8,179 nucleotides of DNA, taken from M55B174 sp964618065. GTDB lineage: Bacteria > Patescibacteriota > Minisyncoccia > CAIUEV01 > JAHKAQ01. Both the position numbers and the translations under genes were made by a program. Shown one piece after another: positions 1 through 7,260 of the stretch. The notes beneath the pieces were generated by a model. The model did not search any database. It saw nothing but the letters and a program-made list of their open reading frames with translations, and had not been told where the DNA came from. The stretch is from NCBI GenBank assembly GCA_964618065.1, contig CAZTZK010000018.1:1-8179 (forward strand). Reading direction: 5' to 3'. The stretch's first letter is position 1. Each line of letters starts with the position of its first letter.

Positions 1-2
1 AA

Positions 3-506
3 GGAGAAACAGATGATCAAGAATCTTCTCTTTACAATGTTGCAAACACATCAGAAAAAGAAGGAGCCCATTGGTGTTGGACGGATACTGACATTTTAAA
101 CAGTAGCCCAGCATACGAGAATCGAGGGAGTATTTGTTATTGCATGAACAATCATAATTTTGGAGAAAATCCGTCATCAGATGCAAATTATTGGAAACAT
201 CCTGATGTTGAAGGTTTTTGTGATCCTTGTAACCGTTTAGGAGATAATCTAAGTTATGCTTGCGGTGGAGAAGTGGGCAGTATCTGTAGTTATTTGGCAG
301 AAAATGGAAAGGATCATATCAATAATGATACTATTTATAACAAGATTTGGGGAGATTTGGGAGAACCACCAGCAGATTGCCAAGGAACTTTAAGTATAAA
401 TAATTGTTATTCCTGCAACTGTCCAAATTTTATAAATGTAAAAGAGGATAATAAGAAATTTTGTGAAGAAAGCTGCGGAGAAGACTATAGCTGTAGAACT
501 CCATAA
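3..506 (+). CDS. Cysteine-rich, probably exported protein, C-terminal part (5' end outside window)
   Basis: The frame is open from the first bases of the window to the TAA at 504-506, so at least 167 residues are visible and the true start lies upstream. The ATG at 144 is only an internal methionine, because coding sequence continues without a stop before it. About 14 cysteines are seen in the visible part, several in close pairs or clusters (CYC, CDPC, CYSCNC, CEESC), along with many Asn, Asp, Gly and aromatic residues. This composition is typical of disulfide-stabilised proteins outside the cytoplasm, but any signal peptide is out of view. No family is recognised. It converges on porB, with 13 bp between the two stop codons and no clear terminator hairpin between them. 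The reading frame is well supported; the exported location is inferred from composition only. Confidence 0.75.
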   Translation, partial: GETDDQESSLYNVANTSEKEGAHWCWTDTDILNSSPAYENRGSICYCMNNHNFGENPSSDANYWKHPDVEGFCDPCNRLGDNLSYACGGEVGSICSYLAENGKDHINNDTIYNKIWGDLGEPPADCQGTLSINNCYSCNCPNFINVKEDNKKFCEESCGEDYSCRTP

Positions 507-519
507 AAAACTTTACTTT

Positions 520-1467
520 CTACTTACCTTTTAATCTCTCCCATTCTAAATCAATTCTCCTTTGAATTTCTTCAATAACCTTTTGACCACTTGGGTCTTT
601 AAAAAGATGGCTGAATCTCTTTTGAATTTTCAAAAAATCTTCAACTGGAGAAAAATCACTAGGAATATAATTAATTTTATATTTTCCATTTTCAACTTCA
701 TAAATAGGCCAAAATCTTGTATCAACAGCCAGTTTTGAAATTTCCATTAGTTTACTAGGATTAAATTTCCAAATAGTAGGACAAGGAGATAAAACGTTAA
801 TAAATTTAGGACCTTTAATTTTTAAGGCCTTTTTTACTTTATTCTCCAAATCTTTTAAATCAAAAGGACTAGCTTGAGCGCAATAAGGAATATTATGAGC
901 AACGCAAATTTCAGTTAAGTTTTTCTTGGATTGAATTTTCCCTTGGGATAATCTTCCGGAAGGAGTTGTTGAAGTTCCGGCTCCTTGAGAAGTAGAACCT
1001 GATCTTTGCCCTCCGGTATTCATATAACCTTCATTATTATAACAAATATAGAGAAAATCATGACCTCTTTCCATAGCTCCAGACAAACTTTGAAGCCCGA
1101 TATCATAAGTTCCTCCATCTCCACCAAAAGCGATAAATTTTACATTGTTTTCTAAGTGATATCCTAATTTTTCTTCAAAACTAGAGGGTTCACTTACCTT
1201 TGCTTCTTTTTCTTTCTTCTTTAATAAACTCTTATAAGCAGACTCCGCACCGGCAATAGTTGCCGCTGCATTTTCAAAAGCTGAATGAATAAGAGGAATA
1301 TTCCAGCTTGTTTCGGGATAAATAGTGGTGGCTACTTCCAAACAACCAGTAGCTAGAGAAGCAACAATTGGACTATCAGTAGCTTCAAGAACCGTTCTGA
1401 CTATCAGAGGAACCGGGCAGCCTGCACAAGTGCGATGTCCAGAAGCAAGTTTTGATTCAATCTTCAT
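520..1467 (-). CDS. porB: Pyruvate/2-oxoacid:ferredoxin oxidoreductase, beta subunit (TPP-binding)
   Basis: This is the thiamine-diphosphate-binding subunit of the cytoplasmic enzyme that turns a 2-oxoacid plus CoA and oxidised ferredoxin into acyl-CoA, CO2 and reduced ferredoxin. Its 315 residues match the usual length. The TPP/Mg motif GDGGTYDIG is at about 116-124, followed by the family signature running LSGAMERG to NNEGYMNTGGQRS (128-156). The four cysteines that hold the proximal 4Fe-4S cluster in this family are present: C14 and C17 (CAGC), C42 (GCLEV) and C229 (SPCPT). The more usual YDNEAYMNTG appears here as YNNEGYMNTG, a mild divergence. It is the last gene of the por cluster, 21 bp after porA, and has no Shine-Dalgarno. 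The substrate may be pyruvate or another 2-oxoacid; pyruvate is the likeliest because all four subunits have the Por arrangement. Confidence 0.93.
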   Translation of the reverse strand: MKIESKLASGHRTCAGCPVPLIVRTVLEATDSPIVASLATGCLEVATTIYPETSWNIPLIHSAFENAAATIAGAESAYKSLLKKKEKEAKVSEPSSFEEKLGYHLENNVKFIAFGGDGGTYDIGLQSLSGAMERGHDFLYICYNNEGYMNTGGQRSGSTSQGAGTSTTPSGRLSQGKIQSKKNLTEICVAHNIPYCAQASPFDLKDLENKVKKALKIKGPKFINVLSPCPTIWKFNPSKLMEISKLAVDTRFWPIYEVENGKYKINYIPSDFSPVEDFLKIQKRFSHLFKDPSGQKVIEEIQRRIDLEWERLKGK

Positions 1468-1488
1468 AAAAAAATATAAAACTAAATT

Positions 1489-2655
1489 TTATTCTCTTAA
1501 CCCTATATACTTTGTCTCTCCGTTAACGTTTTCTTCTAGTAAATCATTAAAAACTTTAGAAATATCTTTCTCATAAATTTCTCTTCCCCCTAATCCAAAA
1601 ACGTAACTTTGAATTTTTGGCTTTCGCTTGGAATCGAACAAAGCATTTTTTACTTCTTTAACTAGAGGAGCATCCGAGCCAAAAGAAACTGCTCTATCTA
1701 AAACAGCTAAAAATTTTAAATTTTTTACAGCTTCTTGAATTTCTTTTTGAGGAAAAGGAAGAAAGAGTCTTATTTTTATTACTCCTACTTTTGTTTTTAA
1801 TCTTCTTGCCATTTTTTTAGCAGTAGCTTTAGCTGTCCCTGCCGTAGAGCTCATTGTTAAAATAGCAATTTCTGCTCTATCCATACCAAAAGTTTCTATC
1901 TTGGAATAAGATCTGCCTGTAATTTTACTTAGCTGATCGGCTAACTCCTGATAGTTATTACTAGCATCTGTCATGCCTTCAATTTGCTGTCTTTTAGTTT
2001 CAAAATAATAATCGGTAAGCTGTAAAGCTCCTACGGTAACCGGTTTATTAACATTCAATAAAGGATTCTCAGGACGATAAATCCCGATATATTTTTGGAC
2101 ATTCTCATCCGAAATAACCTCTACATTTTCCATAGAGTGAGATGTAATAAAACCATCTTGCATCACCATAACGGGAAGTGCCACTTTCTCCGCCAATTTC
2201 AAAGCTAAAAAATTATTATCATAAACTTCTTGAGCATTTTCAGAATAAAACTGAATCCAGCCAGCTTCTCTAACCCCCATTGAATCAGAGTGATCGCAAT
2301 GAATATTTATAGGAGAAGAGAGCGCCCTGTTAGCAATATTCATTAAAATGGGGAGCCTTAAGCCAGAAGCTACTCCCAGCATCTCAAACATTAAAGCTAA
2401 TCCTGCGGAAGAAGAAGCCGTCATAGCTCTTACGCCAGCAGCTTGAGCTCCAATAGTAGCACTCATAGCCGAGTGCTCACTTTCAACTCTAATCATTTCA
2501 CTATCAACCAAACCATTCGCTACCATCTGGGCAAAAGATTCCACTATGGGTGTCTGGGGAGTAATGGGATAAACAGGCACTACGTCTGGATTAATTTGTC
2601 TCATGGCTTCAGCCGCAGCTCCAGCACCAGTTAAAGCTTGATTTTTTTCTTCCAT
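1489..2655 (-). CDS. porA: Pyruvate/2-oxoacid:ferredoxin oxidoreductase, alpha subunit
   Basis: This subunit pairs with beta to form the 2-oxoacid/TPP active site. Its 388 residues are typical of the four-subunit enzyme. Visible signatures are YPITPQTP (29-36), whose threonine contacts substrate in characterised enzymes, and ESEHSAMSATIGAQAAG (58-74). These are followed by the TASSSAGLALMFE stretch and by NRALSSPINIHCDHSDSM, which is conserved in the pyrimidine-binding domain. The C-terminal third is the transketolase C-like domain (RAEIAILTMSSTAGTAK, then LFLPFPQKEI). Its ATG lies only 2 bp after the porD stop, consistent with translational coupling, and no Shine-Dalgarno is seen. All key motifs are intact. 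Assignment to alpha is firm; substrate specificity is inferred. Confidence 0.93.
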   Translation of the reverse strand: MEEKNQALTGAGAAAEAMRQINPDVVPVYPITPQTPIVESFAQMVANGLVDSEMIRVESEHSAMSATIGAQAAGVRAMTASSSAGLALMFEMLGVASGLRLPILMNIANRALSSPINIHCDHSDSMGVREAGWIQFYSENAQEVYDNNFLALKLAEKVALPVMVMQDGFITSHSMENVEVISDENVQKYIGIYRPENPLLNVNKPVTVGALQLTDYYFETKRQQIEGMTDASNNYQELADQLSKITGRSYSKIETFGMDRAEIAILTMSSTAGTAKATAKKMARRLKTKVGVIKIRLFLPFPQKEIQEAVKNLKFLAVLDRAVSFGSDAPLVKEVKNALFDSKRKPKIQSYVFGLGGREIYEKDISKVFNDLLEENVNGETKYIGLRE

Positions 2656-2657
2656 AT

Positions 2658-2924
2658 TTATAATTTAATAGCTTTTTGGGGACAAATTGCAGCACATATC
2701 CCACAACCTTTACAATAATCATAATCTATTAAAACATTACCTTCTTTGTCTTTTTTTATAGCCCGCTCTGGACAAACCGGTAGGCAATTATAACACTTAG
2801 CGCATTTGTTAGAGTCCAATTTTGGTTGATTACTTCTCCAGGAACCAGTCTTATTTTCTCTTGAATTGCCCGGTTCAAGAATAATACCTCCAATGGGTAT
2901 CTCTTTCCACGATTTCAAATTCAT
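2658..2924 (-). CDS. porD: Pyruvate/2-oxoacid:ferredoxin oxidoreductase, delta subunit (2x 4Fe-4S ferredoxin)
   Basis: This is the ferredoxin-like electron-transfer subunit of the por enzyme, 88 residues long. It has two complete 4Fe-4S motifs of the C-x2-C-x2-C-x3-C-P type, C41/C44/C47/C51 and C71/C74/C77/C81. They would carry electrons from the TPP site to the external ferredoxin. The segment before the first cluster (TGSWRSNQPKLDSNKC) is characteristic of PorD rather than of free bacterial ferredoxins. It sits between porC and porA. In many bacteria these four subunits are fused into one polypeptide; separate genes in this order resemble the archaeal and Thermotoga type. Confidence 0.92.
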   Translation of the reverse strand: MNLKSWKEIPIGGIILEPGNSRENKTGSWRSNQPKLDSNKCAKCYNCLPVCPERAIKKDKEGNVLIDYDYCKGCGICAAICPQKAIKL

Positions 2925-2945
2925 AAAAAATTAAATAAAAAATAT

Positions 2946-3509
2946 TTATAAATTATAGTATCCCGCTTCTAAGGCTTTTAAGGTGTCTTCTATTGCTTCT
3001 TCTCCTATTTTATTAACAAATTTTTTCCGAATTGTTTTTGCAATATCTTCTAAAAGAATAAATTCAGTAACTTTAATGAGTCTTCCTATTAAAGGAATAG
3101 TAGGATGAACTTTGTTCTTGAAATCAGCAATTATTTCAAAAGCGTCAACAGAATTAATTTTCTTAGAACATTTTTTACCCTTTGGAAAATCATTCAAAAG
3201 CTCTGGAACACTTTTAGAAGAATTCACTACTAAAAAAGGACAGTTCTTTAAATAATTTTGAACATCTTGAGAAGAAAATAAAAAATCATCCAAAATAACA
3301 ACTGCTTCTGGTTTCCTAATGGGTTCTCTAGTAATAATTTTTTGAGAGCTTACTCTTAAAAAAGAACAAACGGGAGCTCCTGTTCTCTCTGGTCCAAACT
3401 CAGGATAAGCTTGAGCATATTCTCCTGATTCAATAACTGCTTGCGCTAAAATCATTGCCATAGTTTTGGCTCCTTGCCCTCCACGTCCATGGATAACTAA
3501 CTGAAACAT
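2946..3509 (-). CDS. porC: Pyruvate/2-oxoacid:ferredoxin oxidoreductase, gamma subunit
   Basis: This is the gamma subunit, a Rossmann-like domain that in characterised enzymes contributes to CoA binding and holds the complex together. The 187-residue length is normal. The N-terminus shows the family motif HGRGGQGAKT (8-17), followed by the hallmark PEFGPERTGAPV and then ITREPIRKPEAVVILDD. It is the first gene of the por cluster and begins 114 bp downstream of the thioredoxin-fold gene. That gap is AT-rich. On the minus strand it has a TAGAAT that could serve as a -10 but no convincing -35, so I cannot say whether the cluster has its own promoter or is read from the one upstream of rpmG. No Shine-Dalgarno precedes the ATG. 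Confidence 0.92.
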   Translation of the reverse strand: MFQLVIHGRGGQGAKTMAMILAQAVIESGEYAQAYPEFGPERTGAPVCSFLRVSSQKIITREPIRKPEAVVILDDFLFSSQDVQNYLKNCPFLVVNSSKSVPELLNDFPKGKKCSKKINSVDAFEIIADFKNKVHPTIPLIGRLIKVTEFILLEDIAKTIRKKFVNKIGEEAIEDTLKALEAGYYNL

Positions 3510-3623
3510 TATAGACTTTTTATCTTTTATTTTTGATTTTAAATATTCTAAAAATTATTAGCTATTTTTTACTCTCTATCACTCTCAACCTTCATTTTGT
3601 TTTTTACCCTTTATTGGAAAACC

Positions 3624-4796
3624 CTATTTGAGCTTTTTCAATTCTTCTTCAATAACTTCAACTAAGCCTTCTTCGGTTGCAACTCCACTAAAAAACCTAT
3701 CTCCAACAAAAACAGAAGGGGTTCCTCCCAGAGCAAAATCATCAGCTATTTTTATGTCAGCTTCCACATCAGCTTTATGTTTATCAGAATCTAGACAATC
3801 TTTAAATACTGCTGAATCTATCTGAGCATTTTTAGCTAAAGGAACAAAAACACTTTTATCAATTCCTTTTTCGCCCCAATTATCTTGTTCCTCAAAAAGA
3901 ATATCCGCCATTTCCCAAAATTTACCTTGGTCATTCGCGCAAAGACTTGCCATAGAAGCATTTAAGGAAGCAGGGTGGATAGAAGCAAGAGGGTAATGAT
4001 AAAAAGATACTTTTACTTTATCTTTATATTTTTCATAGACTTTACCAAAAATATCATTAAACTGTTTTGAATAAGGACATTGAAAATCACCAAAAATTAT
4101 AATTTCTAAATTTGCATCTTTATTTCCCAAAATAGCAGAAGTTGATTCAAAGTCAGGAAGAATAATATATTTCCCGTAAGGTATCCCGGCTAAAGAATTA
4201 TCCAAGGCAAAAAGTCCATCTTTTTCAATTAAGACTTCTTGTGCCTGTTCATAAAAGAGAGAGTCCTTAACCTCTTCTTTAAAGATAAAGGCTGGGATTG
4301 CTTTTAAACTAAATTTATCAAGAAGCTCTTGACCCTCCGAGGAATTAATATCAACCTCTCTTGCTACCAAAGTAGGTAAAGCTGTCTTTTTTATTGCTTC
4401 AATTACCATTTCCGGCTGGCATTCCTCGCATTTTTCATCGTTAACTACTAACATTTCAACAATAGGATCTTCATTCGCAACCCAGGTTTTATCTCCAGCT
4501 GTAAAAACTTCAACATCTTGTAGCTTTCTCAAAGAAATCCCCTCTCCCTTTATCAACTGAGCAACATCAACAAACAAACTTCCTGCAAATAATCCTCCTA
4601 AAATAATAACTGCTGCTATCAAATTCTGTATAGTTTTTTTATCCTTGCCTTTTATATCTTCTTCACCTTCCTCCTTTTTATTTTCAATTTCATATTCTTC
4701 TACTTCTTTATCCAAAAAGTCGTTATCGTTTTGACTCTCTTGGATTTCTTCTTCGTTTAGATTCTCCTTATTTTTTGCTTTTTTGTCTTCTTCCAT
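3624..4796 (-). CDS. Membrane-anchored DsbA-like protein with two thioredoxin folds and a CPYS active site
   Basis: This is a probable thiol-disulfide protein facing the outside of the cytoplasmic membrane. Residues 1-55 are highly charged and mostly acidic, with no cleavable signal. A single membrane segment at about 56-80 puts the C-terminus outside. A first thioredoxin-like domain (about 105-195) has the redox pair C123-E-E-C126 and the likely cis-proline P168 (KAIPAFIF). A second domain of the DsbA/Thioredoxin_4 type (about 205-390) starts FGDFQCPYS, has the usual FYHYPL segment, and carries the cis-proline loop GGTPSVFVGD (P360). The second active site is C240-P-Y-S243, so the expected resolving cysteine is serine; C286 and C334 lie elsewhere in the domain. 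It is preceded by a small membrane-anchored gene and rpmG. Membership of the DsbA family is clear; the exact redox role is not. Confidence 0.85.
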   Translation of the reverse strand: MEEDKKAKNKENLNEEEIQESQNDNDFLDKEVEEYEIENKKEEGEEDIKGKDKKTIQNLIAAVIILGGLFAGSLFVDVAQLIKGEGISLRKLQDVEVFTAGDKTWVANEDPIVEMLVVNDEKCEECQPEMVIEAIKKTALPTLVAREVDINSSEGQELLDKFSLKAIPAFIFKEEVKDSLFYEQAQEVLIEKDGLFALDNSLAGIPYGKYIILPDFESTSAILGNKDANLEIIIFGDFQCPYSKQFNDIFGKVYEKYKDKVKVSFYHYPLASIHPASLNASMASLCANDQGKFWEMADILFEEQDNWGEKGIDKSVFVPLAKNAQIDSAVFKDCLDSDKHKADVEADIKIADDFALGGTPSVFVGDRFFSGVATEEGLVEVIEEELKKLK

Positions 4797-4843
4797 AACA
4801 AATTAATTAATGGTTTATTAAAAAATACTATTTTATTAACTCT

Positions 4844-5161
4844 TTAATTATTTTCCCCAGAATCTATTTCTCCAGCCTCTACCTCCCCTTGCATTCCTTC
4901 CATAGGTTCTTCCTTAGCCTTTTCCATAGCTTCTTCCTTGGCTGCATTTTCTTGTTCCTCCTGTAATTTTTTTATTTTTTCTTTCAAATATGCAGAGCTA
5001 TAATCACTATGAGCAACTTTTATCTGATCATCTTCAAAACCTACTACACTATAATCTTTTGCCAAATTTTTAGCATAATAACCAACGAAAAAACTGAGCA
5101 GGAAGATTATCAAGAATCTTGGAGAGAGAAAAAATTTTTTCTTATCATTTATTTTTTCCAT
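4844..5161 (-). CDS. Small membrane-anchored protein of unknown function, acidic coiled-coil tail
   Basis: I do not recognise this 105-residue protein. A short basic N-terminus (about 1-12) is followed by one hydrophobic segment (about 13-30) and then a soluble tail. The tail contains a likely coiled coil (about 58-82, rich in Lys, Glu, Gln and Ala) and a Glu/Gly-rich, strongly acidic end. The charge pattern predicts the tail lies outside the membrane, the same topology as the thioredoxin-fold protein encoded 47 bp downstream. The gene begins 21 bp after the rpmG stop, so the three genes probably share a transcript. Position after rpmG invites comparison with SecE, but the membrane segment is N-terminal and the SecE motifs are absent. 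A partner role for the neighbouring thiol protein is possible but only a guess from gene order. Confidence 0.65.
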   Translation of the reverse strand: MEKINDKKKFFLSPRFLIIFLLSFFVGYYAKNLAKDYSVVGFEDDQIKVAHSDYSSAYLKEKIKKLQEEQENAAKEEAMEKAKEEPMEGMQGEVEAGEIDSGENN

Positions 5162-5182
5162 AAGAGAAATTTAATTAAAAAA

Positions 5183-5344
5183 TTATTTAGTTTCAACATG
5201 AAGAGTATGCTTTCTACAATGAGGGCAGTGCTTTTTAAACTCTAATTTATCTTTCAACTTCTTTTTATTTTTTTTAATAAAATAATTAACTTTCTGGCAC
5301 TCCTGACATTTTAATTTTACGATATGGTCTGTAATTCTTCCCAT
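5183..5344 (-). CDS. rpmG: 50S ribosomal protein L33
   Basis: This is a 53-codon gene for the small large-subunit ribosomal protein L33. The protein begins MGRITDHIVKLKCQEC and ends CPHCRKHTLHVETK. It has both zinc-ribbon cysteine pairs, C13/C16 and C40/C43, so it is the zinc-binding (C+) form. The ending CPxCRKHTLHxETK is diagnostic of the family. The start is the ATG at 5344-5342, about 24 bases downstream of the predicted transcription start. No Shine-Dalgarno is visible. In many bacteria rpmG precedes secE-nusG; here it is followed by an unrelated small membrane protein and a DsbA-like gene. Confidence 0.93.
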   Translation of the reverse strand: MGRITDHIVKLKCQECQKVNYFIKKNKKKLKDKLEFKKHCPHCRKHTLHVETK

Positions 5345-5374
5345 TACTAAATTTATTAAATTAAGTGTTAAAAA

Positions 5375-5403
5375 ACTCTATACTATTAAAACAAAGTAGT
5401 CAA
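5375..5403 (-). promoter_or_regulatory. Predicted sigma70-type promoter for the rpmG cluster
   Basis: On the minus strand, TTGACT (5403-5398) and TAGAGT (5380-5375) are separated by exactly 17 bases, matching -35 and -10 at five and four of six positions. The start would fall near 5368, about 24 bases before the rpmG ATG. It lies in the gap between the stop of the 541-residue gene and rpmG, where a new transcript would be expected. Confidence 0.55.
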
Positions 5404-5414
5404 ACTTTTAACTA

Positions 5415-7040
5415 TTAACCAAACTGTTGATCTACTTCTTCTCTCTTCTTCTTTAGAAAATTAATCCAAGATTCAAAAAGTCTCATTATAATTTTAAAGG
5501 GAGCTTCAATTAAAACATCTAACAAAAACATAAAAACATTTACCCTAGAAAAATTGGTAGAGATCCATCTTCCAAAACGAACAAAAGGTAACAACAAGGT
5601 GTCAAAAAGTAAGCTGCCTAATCCTTCTTTCTCTTTTGTAACGGTTAAGTCTCTGATTGGTTGTCTAATAAGAGCGCCAAAGAAACTAACGGTGGCCATA
5701 AAAATAAAGAAGATTATACCACTCAAAAAATTAAAATTAAAGAAGTATAAAAACCAAACTAAACTCCCAAAAACAAAAGAAAATACTACGAAGTAAATAA
5801 AATTTAGAGTTTTCTCGGAAAATTTAGAATAAACTGGAGGATAAACATTAATTTTTTCTACTTCATCTTTAGCCGGATCATCAAAAATAAAATTTTTAAC
5901 TCCTTTTATGATTGCTTTGGTATTTTCTTCCCCCGGAAAGCGAGCACTCGTAGCCAAGAAAATCATAAAAATCGGTGGAAATAATATATTGATTCCTAGA
6001 GTTAAATAATTTACTCCTCCTTCAAAATATTTTTCCCAGGGAATTTCTAAAATGACAGCCAAAAACATTTTAGTCAAAACTATATAAATTAGCCCCCTTT
6101 TAATTCTTTGCCTTAATTTTCCTCTTACCCGATTAGTCTCCTCCCCCACTTTATTAGAAATAAACTCATCTAAAAGATATTCCTGAGAAATTATATTCCT
6201 AACATCACGTGGATTATCCATAGTAATTTCGTAAAGCATATAGGCATTCAAGGTCTCTTTTTTTATAGCGTAGAAAATTCGGCTAGCTAAAATACTAGTC
6301 GCTTGAGATTTAACAGCTTGAATAATTCGGGGAGAGTCTTTAATTATTTCTTCTATCCTTTGAGAAGAAGGATCCTCAAACCAGTCCGGAAAATAAATTT
6401 GGAACACCTCACTGGTAACCATTGCTCTATCTGCTTTTGCTAAACTTCTATAAACAGCAATATAAGTTTGAAGATTTTTTTGTTTATTCGGAATATCGTA
6501 GCCATCTGTATCTATCCTGGGAGATAAAAGCTTATAAACAGCATCAATAAGAGCCCGCCTTTCTAAAAGAGGATAAAGAATTTCTTCAATTTCAAAAGAA
6601 GCTACCGTTACAAGCCAACGTTTAATTTCAAGACGATTTTTACTTCCAAAGGTAGTTTCTTGATGAGCAAATAAAATAGCATAGATATATTTGTTGAGAG
6701 TCTTATTAATTTTTAAAAATTTCTCTTCGTTGAGATCATTCTTTTTAACGTAGCCTCCCATAATTAATTCTTTCAAAAGAATATCCGCTATATCTTTTTT
6801 CCTCCCTTCAAAAATCAGCAATCTTTTTAAGATACGGCGGGAAGCAGTTCTTCTCAGAAGATGATCTTCTCTATAATCAATTGCCATCCTCACTTTTTCA
6901 TACCAAAAAGCTATTTGTTCAATTTCTTCTGGATTATCTGCTACTCTTTGAGATTTTTGGGTTTGCTTTTTCTTGTGTTCAGCCTCAACAACTCTTAAAA
7001 AATTTTCAATAGGTTCTGAAACTTTAATTATTTGTTCCAT
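5415..7040 (-). CDS. Large membrane protein of unknown function, four C-terminal membrane segments
   Basis: I cannot assign this 541-residue protein to a named family. Residues 1-310 form a soluble, charged, probably all-helical region, with Arg/Lys-rich stretches such as RRTASRRILKR (63-73) and RGKLRQRIKRG (306-316) just before the membrane. Hydrophobic segments follow at about 316-334, 343-364, 412-434 and 438-458. The loop between the second and third pairs is hydrophilic (about 367-410). After the last segment come conserved-looking RQPIRDLTV (459-467) and a final amphipathic or hydrophobic stretch (about 500-528), ending in a charged tail. No enzyme motif, nucleotide-binding loop or metal site is visible. 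It has its own promoter upstream and is separated from rpmG by a second promoter, so it is probably monocistronic. Coding status is certain; function is open. Confidence 0.8.
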   Translation of the reverse strand: MEQIIKVSEPIENFLRVVEAEHKKKQTQKSQRVADNPEEIEQIAFWYEKVRMAIDYREDHLLRRTASRRILKRLLIFEGRKKDIADILLKELIMGGYVKKNDLNEEKFLKINKTLNKYIYAILFAHQETTFGSKNRLEIKRWLVTVASFEIEEILYPLLERRALIDAVYKLLSPRIDTDGYDIPNKQKNLQTYIAVYRSLAKADRAMVTSEVFQIYFPDWFEDPSSQRIEEIIKDSPRIIQAVKSQATSILASRIFYAIKKETLNAYMLYEITMDNPRDVRNIISQEYLLDEFISNKVGEETNRVRGKLRQRIKRGLIYIVLTKMFLAVILEIPWEKYFEGGVNYLTLGINILFPPIFMIFLATSARFPGEENTKAIIKGVKNFIFDDPAKDEVEKINVYPPVYSKFSEKTLNFIYFVVFSFVFGSLVWFLYFFNFNFLSGIIFFIFMATVSFFGALIRQPIRDLTVTKEKEGLGSLLFDTLLLPFVRFGRWISTNFSRVNVFMFLLDVLIEAPFKIIMRLFESWINFLKKKREEVDQQFG

Positions 7041-7116
7041 AAAAAAATAAATAATTAGTAGAATCCTGAAATTTTAAATGAAGATCTGGTTGTTTTTCTT
7101 GTCCTACTCTAGAAGT

Positions 7117-7145
7117 ATTGTAAACTTTTTTCCAAAATATCTCAA
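7117..7145 (-). promoter_or_regulatory. Strong sigma70-type promoter for the 541-residue membrane protein gene
   Basis: On the minus strand, TTGAGA (7145-7140) and TACAAT (7122-7117) match the -35 and -10 consensus at five of six positions each, with an ideal 17-base spacer. The start is expected near 7110. That gives a 5' leader of about 70 bases before the ATG at 7040, with no Shine-Dalgarno in it. This is the best promoter match in the window. It lies just downstream of the terminator that ends the preceding transcript. Confidence 0.65.
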
Positions 7146-7183
7146 CAAAATAAACCTCCTGTTTAAAAATATTAAAAAGAAAT

Positions 7184-7250
7184 AAAAAACTCGCGTTCTT
7201 TTTTGTCCTAAAGGCTAAATAGCTTTTAAAATAAAAAACAAGCGCGAGTT
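7184..7250 (-). terminator. Long composite rho-independent terminator, minus strand
   Basis: An outer stem pairs AACTCGCG (7188-7195) with CGCGAGTT (7243-7250) and is extended by two more pairs. A run of T (7199-7204) then faces a run of A (7233-7238). The centre holds a second hairpin, AAAGGCT (7210-7216) against AGCTTTT (7221-7227), with a four-base loop. Read on the minus strand, the outer stem is followed by a T-rich tail, which is the form of an intrinsic terminator. It begins 11 bases after the stop codon of the 61-codon gene. The plus strand has a weaker T run on its side (7251-7256), so weak bidirectional activity is possible. Confidence 0.65.
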
Positions 7251-7260
7251 ATTTTTAGAC

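Noticed and set aside
507..519. Bidirectional terminator between the convergent cysteine-rich gene and porB
   Set aside because: The 13-bp gap and its flanks show only T-rich runs without a stable inverted repeat.
1325..1576. Plus-strand open frame across the porB/porA junction, and similar frames at 2443-2634, 3628-3825, 5009-5245 and 5554-5796
   Set aside because: All lie antisense to well-supported genes, carry no recognisable domains, and have compositions expected from the reverse of AT-rich coding sequence.
4844..5161. Calling the small gene after rpmG as secE
   Set aside because: SecE has its core membrane helix near the C-terminus with a conserved preceding amphipathic helix; here the only membrane segment is N-terminal and nusG does not follow.
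7104..7148. Possible 14-codon leader peptide starting at TTG after an AGGAGG on the minus strand
   Set aside because: It overlaps the near-consensus promoter, so it would lie mostly upstream of the transcription start. The AGGAGG next to a TTG is probably coincidence.
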